Positions 1 through 7,281 of a stretch of DNA of 7,919 bases are shown here, one piece after another. The notes under the pieces were generated by a model, which was not told the DNA's origin, did no database searches, and worked only from the letters and a program-made list of their open reading frames with translations. The stretch covers positions 1-7,919 of the forward strand of contig CAZQJH010000077.1 in NCBI GenBank assembly GCA_964593515.1, given 5' to 3'. Each line of letters opens with the position of its first letter. The stretch's first letter is position 1. Origin of the DNA: JAXJYR01 sp964593515. GTDB lineage: Bacteria; Bacillota_I; Bacilli_A; Erysipelotrichales; Erysipelotrichaceae. Both the position numbers and the translations under genes were made by a program.

Positions 1-4
1 GTTT

Positions 5-13
5 AGTATATCA
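5..13 (-). promoter_or_regulatory. possible extended -10 promoter element downstream of hydA
   Basis: The minus strand reads TGATATACT here, an extended -10 (TGn plus TATACT) shortly after the hydA stop codon. The -35 position, 17 bases upstream, reads TATCTT, a poor match. It could drive a gene beyond the left edge. A/T-rich DNA makes chance matches likely, so this is tentative. I see no hairpin terminator in the 51 bases after hydA, so the hyd transcript may also continue out of the window. Confidence 0.25.
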
Positions 14-51
14 TTACTTATTTATTAAAGATAATCATATGCTCAACTTTT

Positions 52-1728
52 TTAATCATTGTGTAATAACTTATGTTCTTTACCTTTAATAATATTTTTA
101 TAAGCCATTTCCACAAAGACATTTTCTTGTGGTAATTTAATTTGCGCTACATCATCAATCTTATATAAAGAAGCTAAACGAGCTTTCTTCGTACGTTTAC
201 CAATTGGTAAAGGTTGACCTCCACCAGCAATACATCCTCGACGACAAGCCATTACTTCCACTAAATCATAATGTACTTCACCTTTTTCAATTTGTTGTAA
301 TAACTTTTTCGCATTAGCTAAACCACTTACAACCCCAATACGTAATTCTTTATCTTTATATGGTACAATAGCTTCTTTAATTCCTTCACCACCACGTACC
401 CCAGTAAAACGAATTGTTTCTAAATCAGCTTGTTTACTAGAATTTACTAAGTAACGAATCACTGCTTCACTAACTCCACCACTTACACCAAAGATAGCTG
501 CACTACCACTAGCCATTCCAAATGGCATATCTAAAGCCTCTTCTTTGATGGTAGCTAAATCAATACCCATTTCTTGAATCATATGCGTAACTTCAGCTGT
601 GGTAAGGACATAATCAACATTTTGAACACCATCAGTATAATGTTCTTTACGTTTAATTTCATCTTTCTTAGCTGTACATGGCATAATTGAAACCACAATT
701 GTTTCACGATCATCATCACGCATTTTAGCTTCTTCTTTAATAATTGCCCCAAACATTTGTTGAGGAGAACGACATGTTGAAATATTACTTCTAAATTGAG
801 GGAATTTGTTTTCACAGAATTTAACCCATGCTGGACAACAAGAAGTAAATAATGGTAATTTTTCATTATTTTCTAATCGTTGTAAGAATTCTTTAGCTTC
901 TTCAATAACGGTAATATCTGCTCCAAAATTAGTATCATAAATTTCCGCAAATCCCATCATTCTTAAAGCTGCAACTAATTTACCTAAACTATTTTCCCCT
1001 TTAGGAATTCCAAAAGCATCACCAATTGCAATACGTACAGCTGGTGCAATTTGCACTACTACACGTTTAGTTTTATCCGCTAATAAATCCCATACTTGTT
1101 TTTCATTTGATTTAATCATAATTGCTGCCGTTGGACAAACAACCCGACATTGACCACAACCAACACAACCACTTTCCACAATTGGTCGATCAAAAGCCGT
1201 TGTTACTCGCATACTTGAACCACGATGAGCAAAGTTTAAGACCCCAATTCCTTGAATTTCTTCACAGGTACGAACACAATCTCCACATAAAATACATTTA
1301 TTTGGATCGATTACAATACAATTACTACTTTCATCTTTAGCTAAAACACGTCGATTATTTTCAAAACGAACTTCACCTAAACCTAATTGATAAGCCATTT
1401 TTTGTAAGATACATGAACGACTTGCTTCACATGTCTTACAATCATGACAATGTGATGATAATAATAATTCAAGAATCATGCGACGATGATGTTGTAATTT
1501 AGGGGTATGAGTATAAATTACCATTCCATCTTTAGGTACTTCACTACATGAAGCAAAAATTCTTCCTTTATCATCTTCCACAACACACATACGACAAGCT
1601 CCATATGTTGAAAGTTCAGAGTGATAACAGAAAGTTGGAATATCAATTCCCGCATTACGAATAATCGTTAATAAGTTTTTTTCATCGCTAAAAGCGACTT
1701 TACGATTATTAATTGTTACATATTTCAT
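52..1728 (-). CDS. hydA: [FeFe] hydrogenase catalytic subunit HydA (bifurcating type)
   Basis: Catalytic subunit of a cytoplasmic trimeric [FeFe] hydrogenase, 558 aa. Domains in order: a plant-type [2Fe-2S] domain (Cys34, 45, 48, 61); a His-Cys [4Fe-4S] site (His93, Cys97, 100, 106); two ferredoxin clusters (Cys145/148/151/155 and 188/191/194/198); the H-cluster domain; and a short C-terminal small-subunit-like tail. All three H-cluster signatures are visible: TSCCPAW (Cys297 proton relay, Cys298 ligand), MPCTAKKDE (Cys351) and MACRRGC followed by GGGQP (Cys495, Cys499). By alignment to Clostridium CpI, the proton-path residues Glu277, Glu280 and Ser317 are also kept, as are the H-cluster methionines Met349 and Met493. 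It is the last gene of hydCBA. Its RBS GGAGGG lies 6 bases before the ATG and overlaps the hydB stop codon. The gene set, not HydA alone, suggests NAD(H)/ferredoxin bifurcation. Maturases HydE, HydF and HydG are not in the window. Confidence 0.96.
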   Translation of the reverse strand: MKYVTINNRKVAFSDEKNLLTIIRNAGIDIPTFCYHSELSTYGACRMCVVEDDKGRIFASCSEVPKDGMVIYTHTPKLQHHRRMILELLLSSHCHDCKTCEASRSCILQKMAYQLGLGEVRFENNRRVLAKDESSNCIVIDPNKCILCGDCVRTCEEIQGIGVLNFAHRGSSMRVTTAFDRPIVESGCVGCGQCRVVCPTAAIMIKSNEKQVWDLLADKTKRVVVQIAPAVRIAIGDAFGIPKGENSLGKLVAALRMMGFAEIYDTNFGADITVIEEAKEFLQRLENNEKLPLFTSCCPAWVKFCENKFPQFRSNISTCRSPQQMFGAIIKEEAKMRDDDRETIVVSIMPCTAKKDEIKRKEHYTDGVQNVDYVLTTAEVTHMIQEMGIDLATIKEEALDMPFGMASGSAAIFGVSGGVSEAVIRYLVNSSKQADLETIRFTGVRGGEGIKEAIVPYKDKELRIGVVSGLANAKKLLQQIEKGEVHYDLVEVMACRRGCIAGGGQPLPIGKRTKKARLASLYKIDDVAQIKLPQENVFVEMAYKNIIKGKEHKLLHND

Positions 1729-1734
1729 GATTAT

Positions 1735-1740
1735 CCCTCC
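1735..1740 (-). promoter_or_regulatory. hydA ribosome binding site overlapping the hydB stop
   Basis: The minus strand reads TAGGAGGG, where TAG is the hydB stop (1740-1742) and GGAGGG the hydA RBS, 6 bases before the hydA ATG. Ribosomes finishing hydB stop on the hydA initiation site, which suggests coupled translation of the two large subunits. Confidence 0.85.
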
Positions 1741-3617
1741 TAATCTTCTACATAAATAGCTTTAAATGCACATGCGCTTTCACAAGCTCCACACTTAATA
1801 CATTTATTACTATCAATTACAAATGGATGTTTAATTTCACCACTAATGGCTCCTACTGGACAATTTCTTGCACATTTTGAACATCCTTTACATAAATCTG
1901 GATTAATTACATATTTCTTTAATGCACTACAGTTATGTGAACGACATTTCTTATCTACAACATGTTCAATATATTCATCTCTAAATTGATTTAAAGTACT
2001 AATAACTGGTAAAGATGCACTCTTTCCTAATCCACAAAGAGCTGTTTCACTAATCATTTTACCTAATTCTTCAAGTAAATCTAAATCTTCTAAGGTTCCT
2101 TTACCACTAACAATACGTTCTAATATTTCTAACATACGTCTAGTTCCTTCACGACATGGAACACATTTACCACAACTTTCATTTTGGGTAAAGTTCATAA
2201 AGAAACGTGCAACTTCAACCATACAAGTATGATCATCCATTACGACTAATCCTCCAGAACCAATCATGGCTCCTAATTTCTTTAAAGAATCAAAATCTAA
2301 ACATACATCTAATTGAGGGGTAATTAAACATCCTCCTGATGGACCACCGATTTGTACTGCTTTAAAGTTACCATCATTTTTAATTCCACCACCAATTTCA
2401 AAAATTACTTCACGTAAAGTAGTTCCCATTGGAACTTCAATTAAACCAGTATTTTTAACACTACCAGTTAAAGCAAATGCTTTAGTACCAGGTGATTTTT
2501 CTGGTCCAATTCCTTTAAACCAATCAGCTCCATTTAAGATAATCATTGGCACATTAGCATAAGTTTCAACATTATTTAAAACCGTAGGTTTCGCAAATAA
2601 ACCTTGTTCAACCGTACGGGGAGGCTTAACCCGTGGCATTCCACGTTCCCCTTCAATCGAAGCAGTTAAAGCACTACCTTCACCACATACAAAGGCTCCA
2701 GCTCCACGATTAATGTGTAAATGGAAGCTAAAATCACTACCTAAAATATTATCTCCTAATAAGCCATATGTTTCAGCTTGACTAATTGCTACTTTTAAAC
2801 GTTGAATAGCTAATGGATATTCAGCTCTTACATAAATATAACCTTCACTAGCTCCTACCGCATAAGCTGCAATCATCATTCCTTCAATCATTTTATGAGG
2901 GTCACCTTCCATAATACTTCGATCCATAAAAGCACCTGGATCCCCTTCATCACCATTACAAACTACATAACGAATAGTTTCTTTTTGACGGGCAACTTGT
3001 TGCCATTTATAACCTGTAGGGAATCCTCCTCCCCCACGTCCTCGTAAATTAGAATCACTAATTGTATTAATTACTTCACTTGGACTCATTTCAAATAAAG
3101 CTTTACTAATTGCACTATAAGCTCCATTAGCAATTGCTTCTTCAATATGTTCTGCATCCATATGTCCACAATTCTTTAAGACATATCTTGTTTGTTTTTT
3201 ATAGAAAGGAATATCTTCTTGTTTAGGATAAACTTTATCATCTTGATGATATAATAAATCCTCAATTACTTTTCCTTCTTTAATTGTTTCTTCATAAATA
3301 CGTTTACAATCACTTAATTTAACTTTGATATATAATAAACCTAATGGTTCAATACGCATTAAAGGACCCATTTCACAGAATCCATGACAACCACTTTTCT
3401 TAACTTGAATTTCTGGATGTTCCACATGTTTTTCTAAACTAACTTCGACATGGTCATCATTTTCACATAAATGTTTCATTTCATCGTAAATTAATCCTGA
3501 ACCACCAGCTAAACAACCTGTACCAGCACAAATCAAAATACGATATTTACTATTTTCGATATTATTAATCGCTTTAGTTTTTAAAGCTTGAAATTGTTCT
3601 AAATTAGTTATCTTCAT
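1740..3617 (-). CDS. hydB: hydrogenase NAD(H)/FMN subunit HydB (NuoF-like)
   Basis: NuoF-like subunit, 625 aa. It binds NAD(H) and FMN and is the likely site of flavin- or cluster-based electron bifurcation. An N-terminal thioredoxin-like [2Fe-2S] domain carries Cys30, 35, 77 and 81. The flavin/NAD domain follows, with glycine-rich GRGGGGFPTGYKW (193-205), NGDEGDPGAF (221-230) and CGEGSAL (311-317), then an SLBB-like segment around 385-440. The NuoF [4Fe-4S] site is Cys482, 485, 488 and 528. A C-terminal ferredoxin domain has two [4Fe-4S] motifs (Cys576/579/582/586 and Cys606/609/612/616). Plain NuoF of complex I lacks the N-terminal [2Fe-2S] and C-terminal ferredoxin parts; their presence is the HydB/HndC/formate dehydrogenase-B layout. 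Cys558, His561 and Cys563 form a possible extra metal site, which is inference. The ATG overlaps the hydC 3' end by 14 bases and has AGAGGT 7 bases upstream. Confidence 0.95.
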   Translation of the reverse strand: MKITNLEQFQALKTKAINNIENSKYRILICAGTGCLAGGSGLIYDEMKHLCENDDHVEVSLEKHVEHPEIQVKKSGCHGFCEMGPLMRIEPLGLLYIKVKLSDCKRIYEETIKEGKVIEDLLYHQDDKVYPKQEDIPFYKKQTRYVLKNCGHMDAEHIEEAIANGAYSAISKALFEMSPSEVINTISDSNLRGRGGGGFPTGYKWQQVARQKETIRYVVCNGDEGDPGAFMDRSIMEGDPHKMIEGMMIAAYAVGASEGYIYVRAEYPLAIQRLKVAISQAETYGLLGDNILGSDFSFHLHINRGAGAFVCGEGSALTASIEGERGMPRVKPPRTVEQGLFAKPTVLNNVETYANVPMIILNGADWFKGIGPEKSPGTKAFALTGSVKNTGLIEVPMGTTLREVIFEIGGGIKNDGNFKAVQIGGPSGGCLITPQLDVCLDFDSLKKLGAMIGSGGLVVMDDHTCMVEVARFFMNFTQNESCGKCVPCREGTRRMLEILERIVSGKGTLEDLDLLEELGKMISETALCGLGKSASLPVISTLNQFRDEYIEHVVDKKCRSHNCSALKKYVINPDLCKGCSKCARNCPVGAISGEIKHPFVIDSNKCIKCGACESACAFKAIYVED

Positions 3618-4092
3618 GAGCTTTACCTCTTAACTCTTCAATTAATGCAATGGCACCTTCTTTGCTCATTGATGGATATACTTGATCATTAACCATCATA
3701 ACAGGAGCTAATCCACAAGCACCTAAACAAGATACCGTTTCTAACGTAAATAAATTATCTTCGGTTGTATTATTATCTTTAGATAATCCTAAAATATCAT
3801 AAAGTGTATCTAAAATAATCGTTGATTTTCGCACGTGACATGCTGTTCCATCACATACTTTAATTACATATTTACCTTTAGGCTTAAATGAGAAATTCTC
3901 ATAGAAAGTAGCTACTGAATAAGCTTTACCTTCACTGACATTAATCTTATCTGCCACATAAGATAATAATTCTGGCGGTAAATAATGTAACTCACTTTGA
4001 ATATCTTGAATGATCGGAATTAATGATGAACCTTTTGCCCCATATTCAGCAATTATTTCATCAACTCTTTGATAGACTTCTGTTGCAATCAT
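3604..4092 (-). CDS. hydC: hydrogenase [2Fe-2S] subunit HydC (NuoE-like)
   Basis: Small NuoE-like subunit, 162 aa from the chosen start. An N-terminal helical bundle includes the typical HYLP segment. A thioredoxin-like [2Fe-2S] domain follows, with ligands in the canonical CxxxxC...CxxxC arrangement: CDGTAC and CLGAC, Cys80, 85, 122 and 126 from the ATG. In known bifurcating hydrogenases this cluster sits next to the FMN of HydB. I chose ATG at 4092 because AAAGGAGG ends 6 bases upstream. The in-frame GTG at 4098 directly abuts that RBS with no spacer and would only add two residues. It is the first gene of hydCBA, preceded by its own promoter and a cre-like operator. It overlaps hydB by 14 bases. 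Confidence 0.94.
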   Translation of the reverse strand: MIATEVYQRVDEIIAEYGAKGSSLIPIIQDIQSELHYLPPELLSYVADKINVSEGKAYSVATFYENFSFKPKGKYVIKVCDGTACHVRKSTIILDTLYDILGLSKDNNTTEDNLFTLETVSCLGACGLAPVMMVNDQVYPSMSKEGAIALIEELRGKAHEDN

Positions 4093-4098
4093 AAACAC

Positions 4099-4106
4099 CC
4101 TCCTTT
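4099..4106 (-). promoter_or_regulatory. ribosome binding site deciding the hydC start
   Basis: The minus strand reads AAAGGAGG followed by GTGTTTATG. The GTG touches the RBS directly, while the ATG sits 6 bases away, which is normal spacing. This favours ATG at 4092 as the true start. Confidence 0.85.
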
Positions 4107-4125
4107 ATCAGTCATCACTAATAGC

Positions 4126-4175
4126 ATTGTATCACAAAATGTAAACGCTTACCATAGTTAAAAAATGTTTTTTTT
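4126..4175 (-). promoter_or_regulatory. promoter of the hydCBA operon with A/T-tract upstream
   Basis: The minus strand shows an extended -10, TGATACAAT (4126-4134), with TACAAT at 4126-4131. A weak -35, TGGTAA (4149-4154), lies 17 bases upstream. Just before it come an A8 run and a T6 run (about 4161-4175), an UP-element-like composition that could make up for the weak -35. The predicted transcript start is near 4119, giving a leader of about 27 nt. No other promoter-like sequence this good lies between the pbuX terminator and hydC. Confidence 0.65.
4140..4153. promoter_or_regulatory. cre-like operator (CcpA site) on the hyd promoter
   Basis: The plus strand reads TGTAAACGCTTACC, matching the catabolite-responsive-element consensus TGTAAACGYTTWCA at 13 of 14 positions. 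It is nearly palindromic around the central CG. It covers most of the -35 hexamer and the 5' part of the spacer, where CcpA bound with HPr-Ser-P would normally block RNA polymerase. The match is seen directly; control by sugar supply is inferred from known CcpA biology in Bacillota. Confidence 0.65.
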
Positions 4176-4178
4176 GGT

Positions 4179-4206
4179 AAAAAAAAACTCGAGTAACCTC
4201 GAGTTT
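4179..4206 (-). terminator. intrinsic terminator of xpt-pbuX
   Basis: On the minus strand a 9-bp perfect stem (AAACTCGAG / CTCGAGTTT) with a GTTA loop is followed by an unbroken T run: nine Ts, three of them in the stem. It begins 5 bases after the pbuX stop codon. The opposite strand has no T run after the stem, so it should work in one direction only. It separates the purine operon from the hyd promoter. Confidence 0.93.
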
Positions 4207-4211
4207 AATGA

Positions 4212-5537
4212 TTATTCATCAATTTGTTCAACTTCCATATTTTTAGGTAAGACTAAATCTAAAATAATAGCGGCCACAAAGACTACTGCTACACAGTTTT
4301 GAGCAAATACATTTTGAATAATAGCTGGGAAAATAGCAAATAAATCAGGAACTTGCGTAAATCCAATTCCAATACTTAAAGCTAAAGCCGCAATTGTAAT
4401 ATTACGTTGTGAATAACCACATTTAGAAATCATTTGTAATCCTGATACAACAATATTACCAAACATCATAATTGTACATCCACCTAATACTGGTTCAGGT
4501 AAAGTAGCTAAAACCGCTCCAAATACAGGGAAAATACCAGCAATAATCATAATAATAGCTCCTGTTAAAATCGTAAAACGGTTAACTACTTTAGTCATTG
4601 CTAATAAACCAACATTTTGTGAGAATGAAGTAATTGGTAAACATCCAAATAAACCTGATAAAGCTGAAATAAATCCATCACAAGCAATTGATCCCGTAAT
4701 TTCATCATCAGTTACATCACGATCTAAAACCCCTTCACAAACAGCTGAAGTATCTCCAATTGTTTCAGTAGCTGATACTAAGAAAATCATTGCTACCGAA
4801 ATAATTGCTCCTAAGTTAAATTCAATTTCAAATGGTAAAAGTTTAGGTAAAGCAATAATACCAACTCCTTGTAAACCACTAAAATCAACCATTCCCATAC
4901 ATAAAGCTAAAACATAACCAACAACTAATCCAAATAATACCGATAATTGTTTCCAATATGATTTCGCAAAAATATTAAATCCAATACAACAAATTAAAGT
5001 AACACATCCTAAAATTAAATTTTGAACACTACCAAAATCAGCTGCTCCACTACCTCCACCAAATGAAGTAGCTCCTACTGATAATAATGAGAAACCAATT
5101 GCAGTAACAACACAAGCAGAAACAATTGGGGTAATAATACGACGCCAGTATTTAGCCAATAATCCTAAACAACCTTCTAAGATACCACCAACGATAACTG
5201 CTCCACAAATTGCTCCATAACCATATGTAGCTCCTACATAACAGAAAATTGATACGAAAGTAAAACTTATCCCCATAACAATTGGTAAACGCGAACCAAT
5301 TTTCCAAATTGGGAATAATTGAATAGCTGTCCCAATTCCTGCTATCAACATCGCACATTGAATTAACATTGCTCGATCATTTGCTCCTAAACCACAAGCT
5401 CCAGCTACAATTAAGATTGGAGCAATATTAGCAACGAACATAGCTAAAATGTGTTGTAAACCAAATGGAATAGCTTTTAATAAAGGTACTTTTCCATCTA
5501 ATGTATAAATATTTTTAATACTAGCTTCTTTTTTCAT
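4212..5537 (-). CDS. pbuX: NCS2-family nucleobase permease, probably xanthine permease
   Basis: Polytopic inner-membrane nucleobase:cation symporter of the NCS2/NAT family, 441 aa, near the usual length, with hydrophobic segments covering most of the chain (14 membrane spans are typical of the family). Family marks: FGLQHILAMF in the first span with the conserved His29, ATETIGD (256-262) with the substrate-site Glu258, and the NAT signature QNVGLLAMT (307-315). Substrate assignment to xanthine rests on the preceding xpt gene, 2 bases away, the same pairing as xpt-pbuX of Bacillus. Uracil or urate transport by a relative cannot be excluded from sequence alone. The start has AAGGAG 7 bases upstream, inside the last codons of xpt. 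The gene ends at a strong terminator. Confidence 0.88.
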   Translation of the reverse strand: MKKEASIKNIYTLDGKVPLLKAIPFGLQHILAMFVANIAPILIVAGACGLGANDRAMLIQCAMLIAGIGTAIQLFPIWKIGSRLPIVMGISFTFVSIFCYVGATYGYGAICGAVIVGGILEGCLGLLAKYWRRIITPIVSACVVTAIGFSLLSVGATSFGGGSGAADFGSVQNLILGCVTLICCIGFNIFAKSYWKQLSVLFGLVVGYVLALCMGMVDFSGLQGVGIIALPKLLPFEIEFNLGAIISVAMIFLVSATETIGDTSAVCEGVLDRDVTDDEITGSIACDGFISALSGLFGCLPITSFSQNVGLLAMTKVVNRFTILTGAIIMIIAGIFPVFGAVLATLPEPVLGGCTIMMFGNIVVSGLQMISKCGYSQRNITIAALALSIGIGFTQVPDLFAIFPAIIQNVFAQNCVAVVFVAAIILDLVLPKNMEVEQIDE

Positions 5538-5539
5538 TT

Positions 5540-6127
5540 TTATTCTCCTTGTTTTCTAAATACGATTTCACCGCTTTGTGCATCCATACTTTCTAAAATT
5601 GCTAATGATTCTAATTGATATCCTAAATTACGAATAATTCTTCCTCCACTTTGGAATCCTTTTTCAATCGCAATACCAATTCCTTCAACCGTTCCACCAG
5701 CACTTTTAACAATTTGAATTAATCCTTGTAAAGCACATCCATTAGCTAAGAAATCATCAATAATTAAAACATGCGAATCTTCATCTAAAAATTTCTTTGA
5801 TACAATTACATTATTAATATTTCCATGTGTAAATGATTCTACTTCAGCAACATACATATCACCATCAATATTAATACTTTTACTTTTCTTCGCAAAAACA
5901 ACTGGACAGTTAAAATATTGCGCAGCAATACAAGCAATTCCAATTCCACTAGCTTCAATAGTAAGAATCTTATTAATGTTTTTACCGGCAAAACGTTTTT
6001 TCCATTCTTTAGCCATCTCGTTGTATAATTCCACATCGATTTGATGATTTAAGAAGCTATCAACTTTTAAAACATTTCCTTCTTTTACAATTCCATCACT
6101 AATAATCTTTTGTTCTAATACGTTCAT
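5540..6127 (-). CDS. xpt: xanthine phosphoribosyltransferase
   Basis: Cytoplasmic enzyme of purine salvage: xanthine + PRPP to XMP + diphosphate. At 195 aa it matches the family length, and it resembles the Bacillus enzyme along its whole length. Visible marks are the N-terminal KVDSFLNHQID stretch (21-31), TIEASGI (56-62), VVFAKKSKS (76-84), the PRPP-binding loop VLIIDDFLANG with Asp124 and Asp125 (120-130), and the IEKGFQ segment (154-159). Residue 131, usually Gln after LANG in my memory of the family, is Cys here. ATG has AAGGAG 7 bases upstream. It is first in a two-gene operon with pbuX. Its predicted leader is about 25 nt, so it has no purine riboswitch, unlike Bacillus xpt. Confidence 0.95.
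   Translation of the reverse strand: MNVLEQKIISDGIVKEGNVLKVDSFLNHQIDVELYNEMAKEWKKRFAGKNINKILTIEASGIGIACIAAQYFNCPVVFAKKSKSINIDGDMYVAEVESFTHGNINNVIVSKKFLDEDSHVLIIDDFLANGCALQGLIQIVKSAGGTVEGIGIAIEKGFQSGGRIIRNLGYQLESLAILESMDAQSGEIVFRKQGE
5545..5550 (-). promoter_or_regulatory. pbuX ribosome binding site within the xpt 3' end
   Basis: AAGGAG on the minus strand lies in the last codons of xpt, 7 bases before the pbuX ATG, with the xpt TAA between them. This fixes the pbuX start and suggests coupled translation of enzyme and permease. Confidence 0.8.
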
Positions 6128-6158
6128 GATTTTTCTCCTTTTTATTCATTGTTGTATA

Positions 6159-6187
6159 ATTATAGCACATTATTCTTAAATTGTTAG
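6159..6187 (-). promoter_or_regulatory. promoter of the xpt-pbuX operon
   Basis: The minus strand has a perfect extended -10, TGCTATAAT (6159-6167), and a -35 of CTAACA (6182-6187, 4 of 6 matches to TTGACA) with a 17-base spacer. The predicted start near 6152 leaves a leader of about 25 nt to the ATG. I see no PurR box and no room for a riboswitch aptamer plus expression platform. No convincing terminator separates it from the chrA pair, so some read-through from upstream is possible. Confidence 0.75.
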
Positions 6188-6208
6188 CTTTTATCGTAAA
6201 TTTCTTTA

Positions 6209-6742
6209 CTAAACCATACTAACCAATAAACCAACCACAGCTAATAAAGTTAATAATTTAACCCCACTAAGTTGATATTTTCTAAGCAATAACAAACTAA
6301 TCATTACAATGATAGAACTAATGATTGGATTAATTTGGTTACTACCTAATGATAATAACATCATCCAAGTAACTCCACCAATCAAAATCACTACTCCAAC
6401 TCGCATAAAATTCAATAAATACTTTATTATTTTTAAATCATAATATTTATTATATAAATAAGCTAAAATACTACTCATTATTAAAGCTGGAATTACACAT
6501 GCTATACTACATAATATTAATCCCCATATACCATTAACCTTCATTCCTACAAACGAAGCACTATTAATTAACATAGGACCTGGAGTCATTTCAGCTAAAG
6601 CAATCAAATCATAAAAAGTATCTAAAGTTATTAAATGATACTTATCAACAATTAAGGCTTGAATTAAACCAACTGCACTATAACCACCACCAAAACTTAA
6701 AACACCAATTTGAATAAAAGCAATCATTAACATTATCAACAT
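6209..6742 (-). CDS. chrA: chromate transporter family protein, half-size (second of pair)
   Basis: Integral membrane protein of the CHR (ChrA) family, short form, 177 aa, about half of a full-length ChrA. The N-terminal span carries the family signature SFGGG (16-20). The second signature, EMTPGPMLIN (51-60), has an intact Pro-Gly-Pro. Further hydrophobic segments lie near 72-98, 112-133, 138-153 and 160-176. Short ChrA proteins occur as adjacent pairs thought to pair in the membrane, and its partner lies directly upstream, overlapping by 7 bases (AAAAAATGTTGA). GTGAGG lies 8 bases before the ATG. Chromate export is established for some family members only. In an anaerobe with no chr regulator in view, the substrate may be another anion. 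Confidence 0.85.
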   Translation of the reverse strand: MLIMLMIAFIQIGVLSFGGGYSAVGLIQALIVDKYHLITLDTFYDLIALAEMTPGPMLINSASFVGMKVNGIWGLILCSIACVIPALIMSSILAYLYNKYYDLKIIKYLLNFMRVGVVILIGGVTWMMLLSLGSNQINPIISSIIVMISLLLLRKYQLSGVKLLTLLAVVGLLVSMV

Positions 6743-7281
6743 TTTTTTAACCTCACATAATCAATTAAACCAATCATTATACATAAGCTAATAATTACTA
6801 AAACATCAATCCCTAAACTTATCTTTAAAACTAAACCAATCACTAACATCATTATTAATAAAAGACGTTTAGTTTTAAAGATATTCTTTCCTAAGTTTAA
6901 TGTTACATCAATCAAAATAGCACATACACCTAACTTTATATATTCTAAAACGGTTTTAAACATATAATTTTCTTTAACTAAATCATATATTGGATATATT
7001 AAACCGATAATAACCATTGCCGGGATAATACTAGCTAAAATAGCTAGGATTATCCCTTTTATCTTAAATAAGCGATAACCTACTAAGATTGATGTATTAA
7101 AAGCTAAAGGTCCACAACAACATTGAGCTATAGCACTAATATCTAACATCTCATCATCACTTAACCAACCTAATTCATCAACAAAAGTCTTTTTAATCAT
7201 GGATATAATGACAAAACCACCACCAAAAGTTAAAGCATTTATTAATAATATTTTATAAAAGAATATTAATAACTTATTCAT
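6736..7281 (-). CDS. chrA: chromate transporter family protein, half-size, altered PGP motif
   Basis: First member of the short ChrA pair, 181 aa, integral membrane. It has the LTFGGG signature (17-22), the WLSDDEMLD stretch (39-47) typical of the family, and NTSILVGYR (62-70). The segment that usually reads S/T-x-PGP is AQCCCGP here (52-58), so the first proline is lost and three cysteines stand in a row (Cys54-56). Later hydrophobic segments lie near 76-96, 113-130, 138-155 and 158-174. Its ATG overlaps the end of the upstream MazG-like gene by 8 bases and has only a weak RBS (AAGAAG), so translation probably depends on coupling. It ends overlapping the second ChrA gene. Substrate unknown; the changed motif may alter what it carries. 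Confidence 0.83.
   Translation of the reverse strand: MNKLLIFFYKILLINALTFGGGFVIISMIKKTFVDELGWLSDDEMLDISAIAQCCCGPLAFNTSILVGYRLFKIKGIILAILASIIPAMVIIGLIYPIYDLVKENYMFKTVLEYIKLGVCAILIDVTLNLGKNIFKTKRLLLIMMLVIGLVLKISLGIDVLVIISLCIMIGLIDYVRLKKC

Noticed and set aside
1122..1340. Open frame on the plus strand opposite hydA
   Set aside because: It lies wholly inside hydA, antisense to the conserved ferredoxin-cluster region. It has no family likeness and its composition follows the reverse of hydA codons.
4126..4136. TTGTGATACAA near the hyd -10 as a Rex redox-repressor site
   Set aside because: Only one Rex-like half site (TTGTGA) is present and the paired half with proper spacing is missing. The short TTGT/ACAA symmetry largely arises from the -10 element.
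5152..5358. Second minus-strand frame inside pbuX, with similar ones inside xpt (5839-6036) and hydA (579-866)
   Set aside because: All are out-of-frame shadows of well-conserved genes, with no RBS and no recognisable protein.
6128..6208. Purine riboswitch or PurR box before xpt
   Set aside because: Looked for because of the Bacillus precedent. The gap is short, the promoter sits in the middle of it, and I found neither paired aptamer stems nor a CGAA-type box.
6165..6208. Terminator after the second chrA
   Set aside because: No G/C-containing inverted repeat followed by a T run is visible; the short A/T-rich complementarities are what chance would give.
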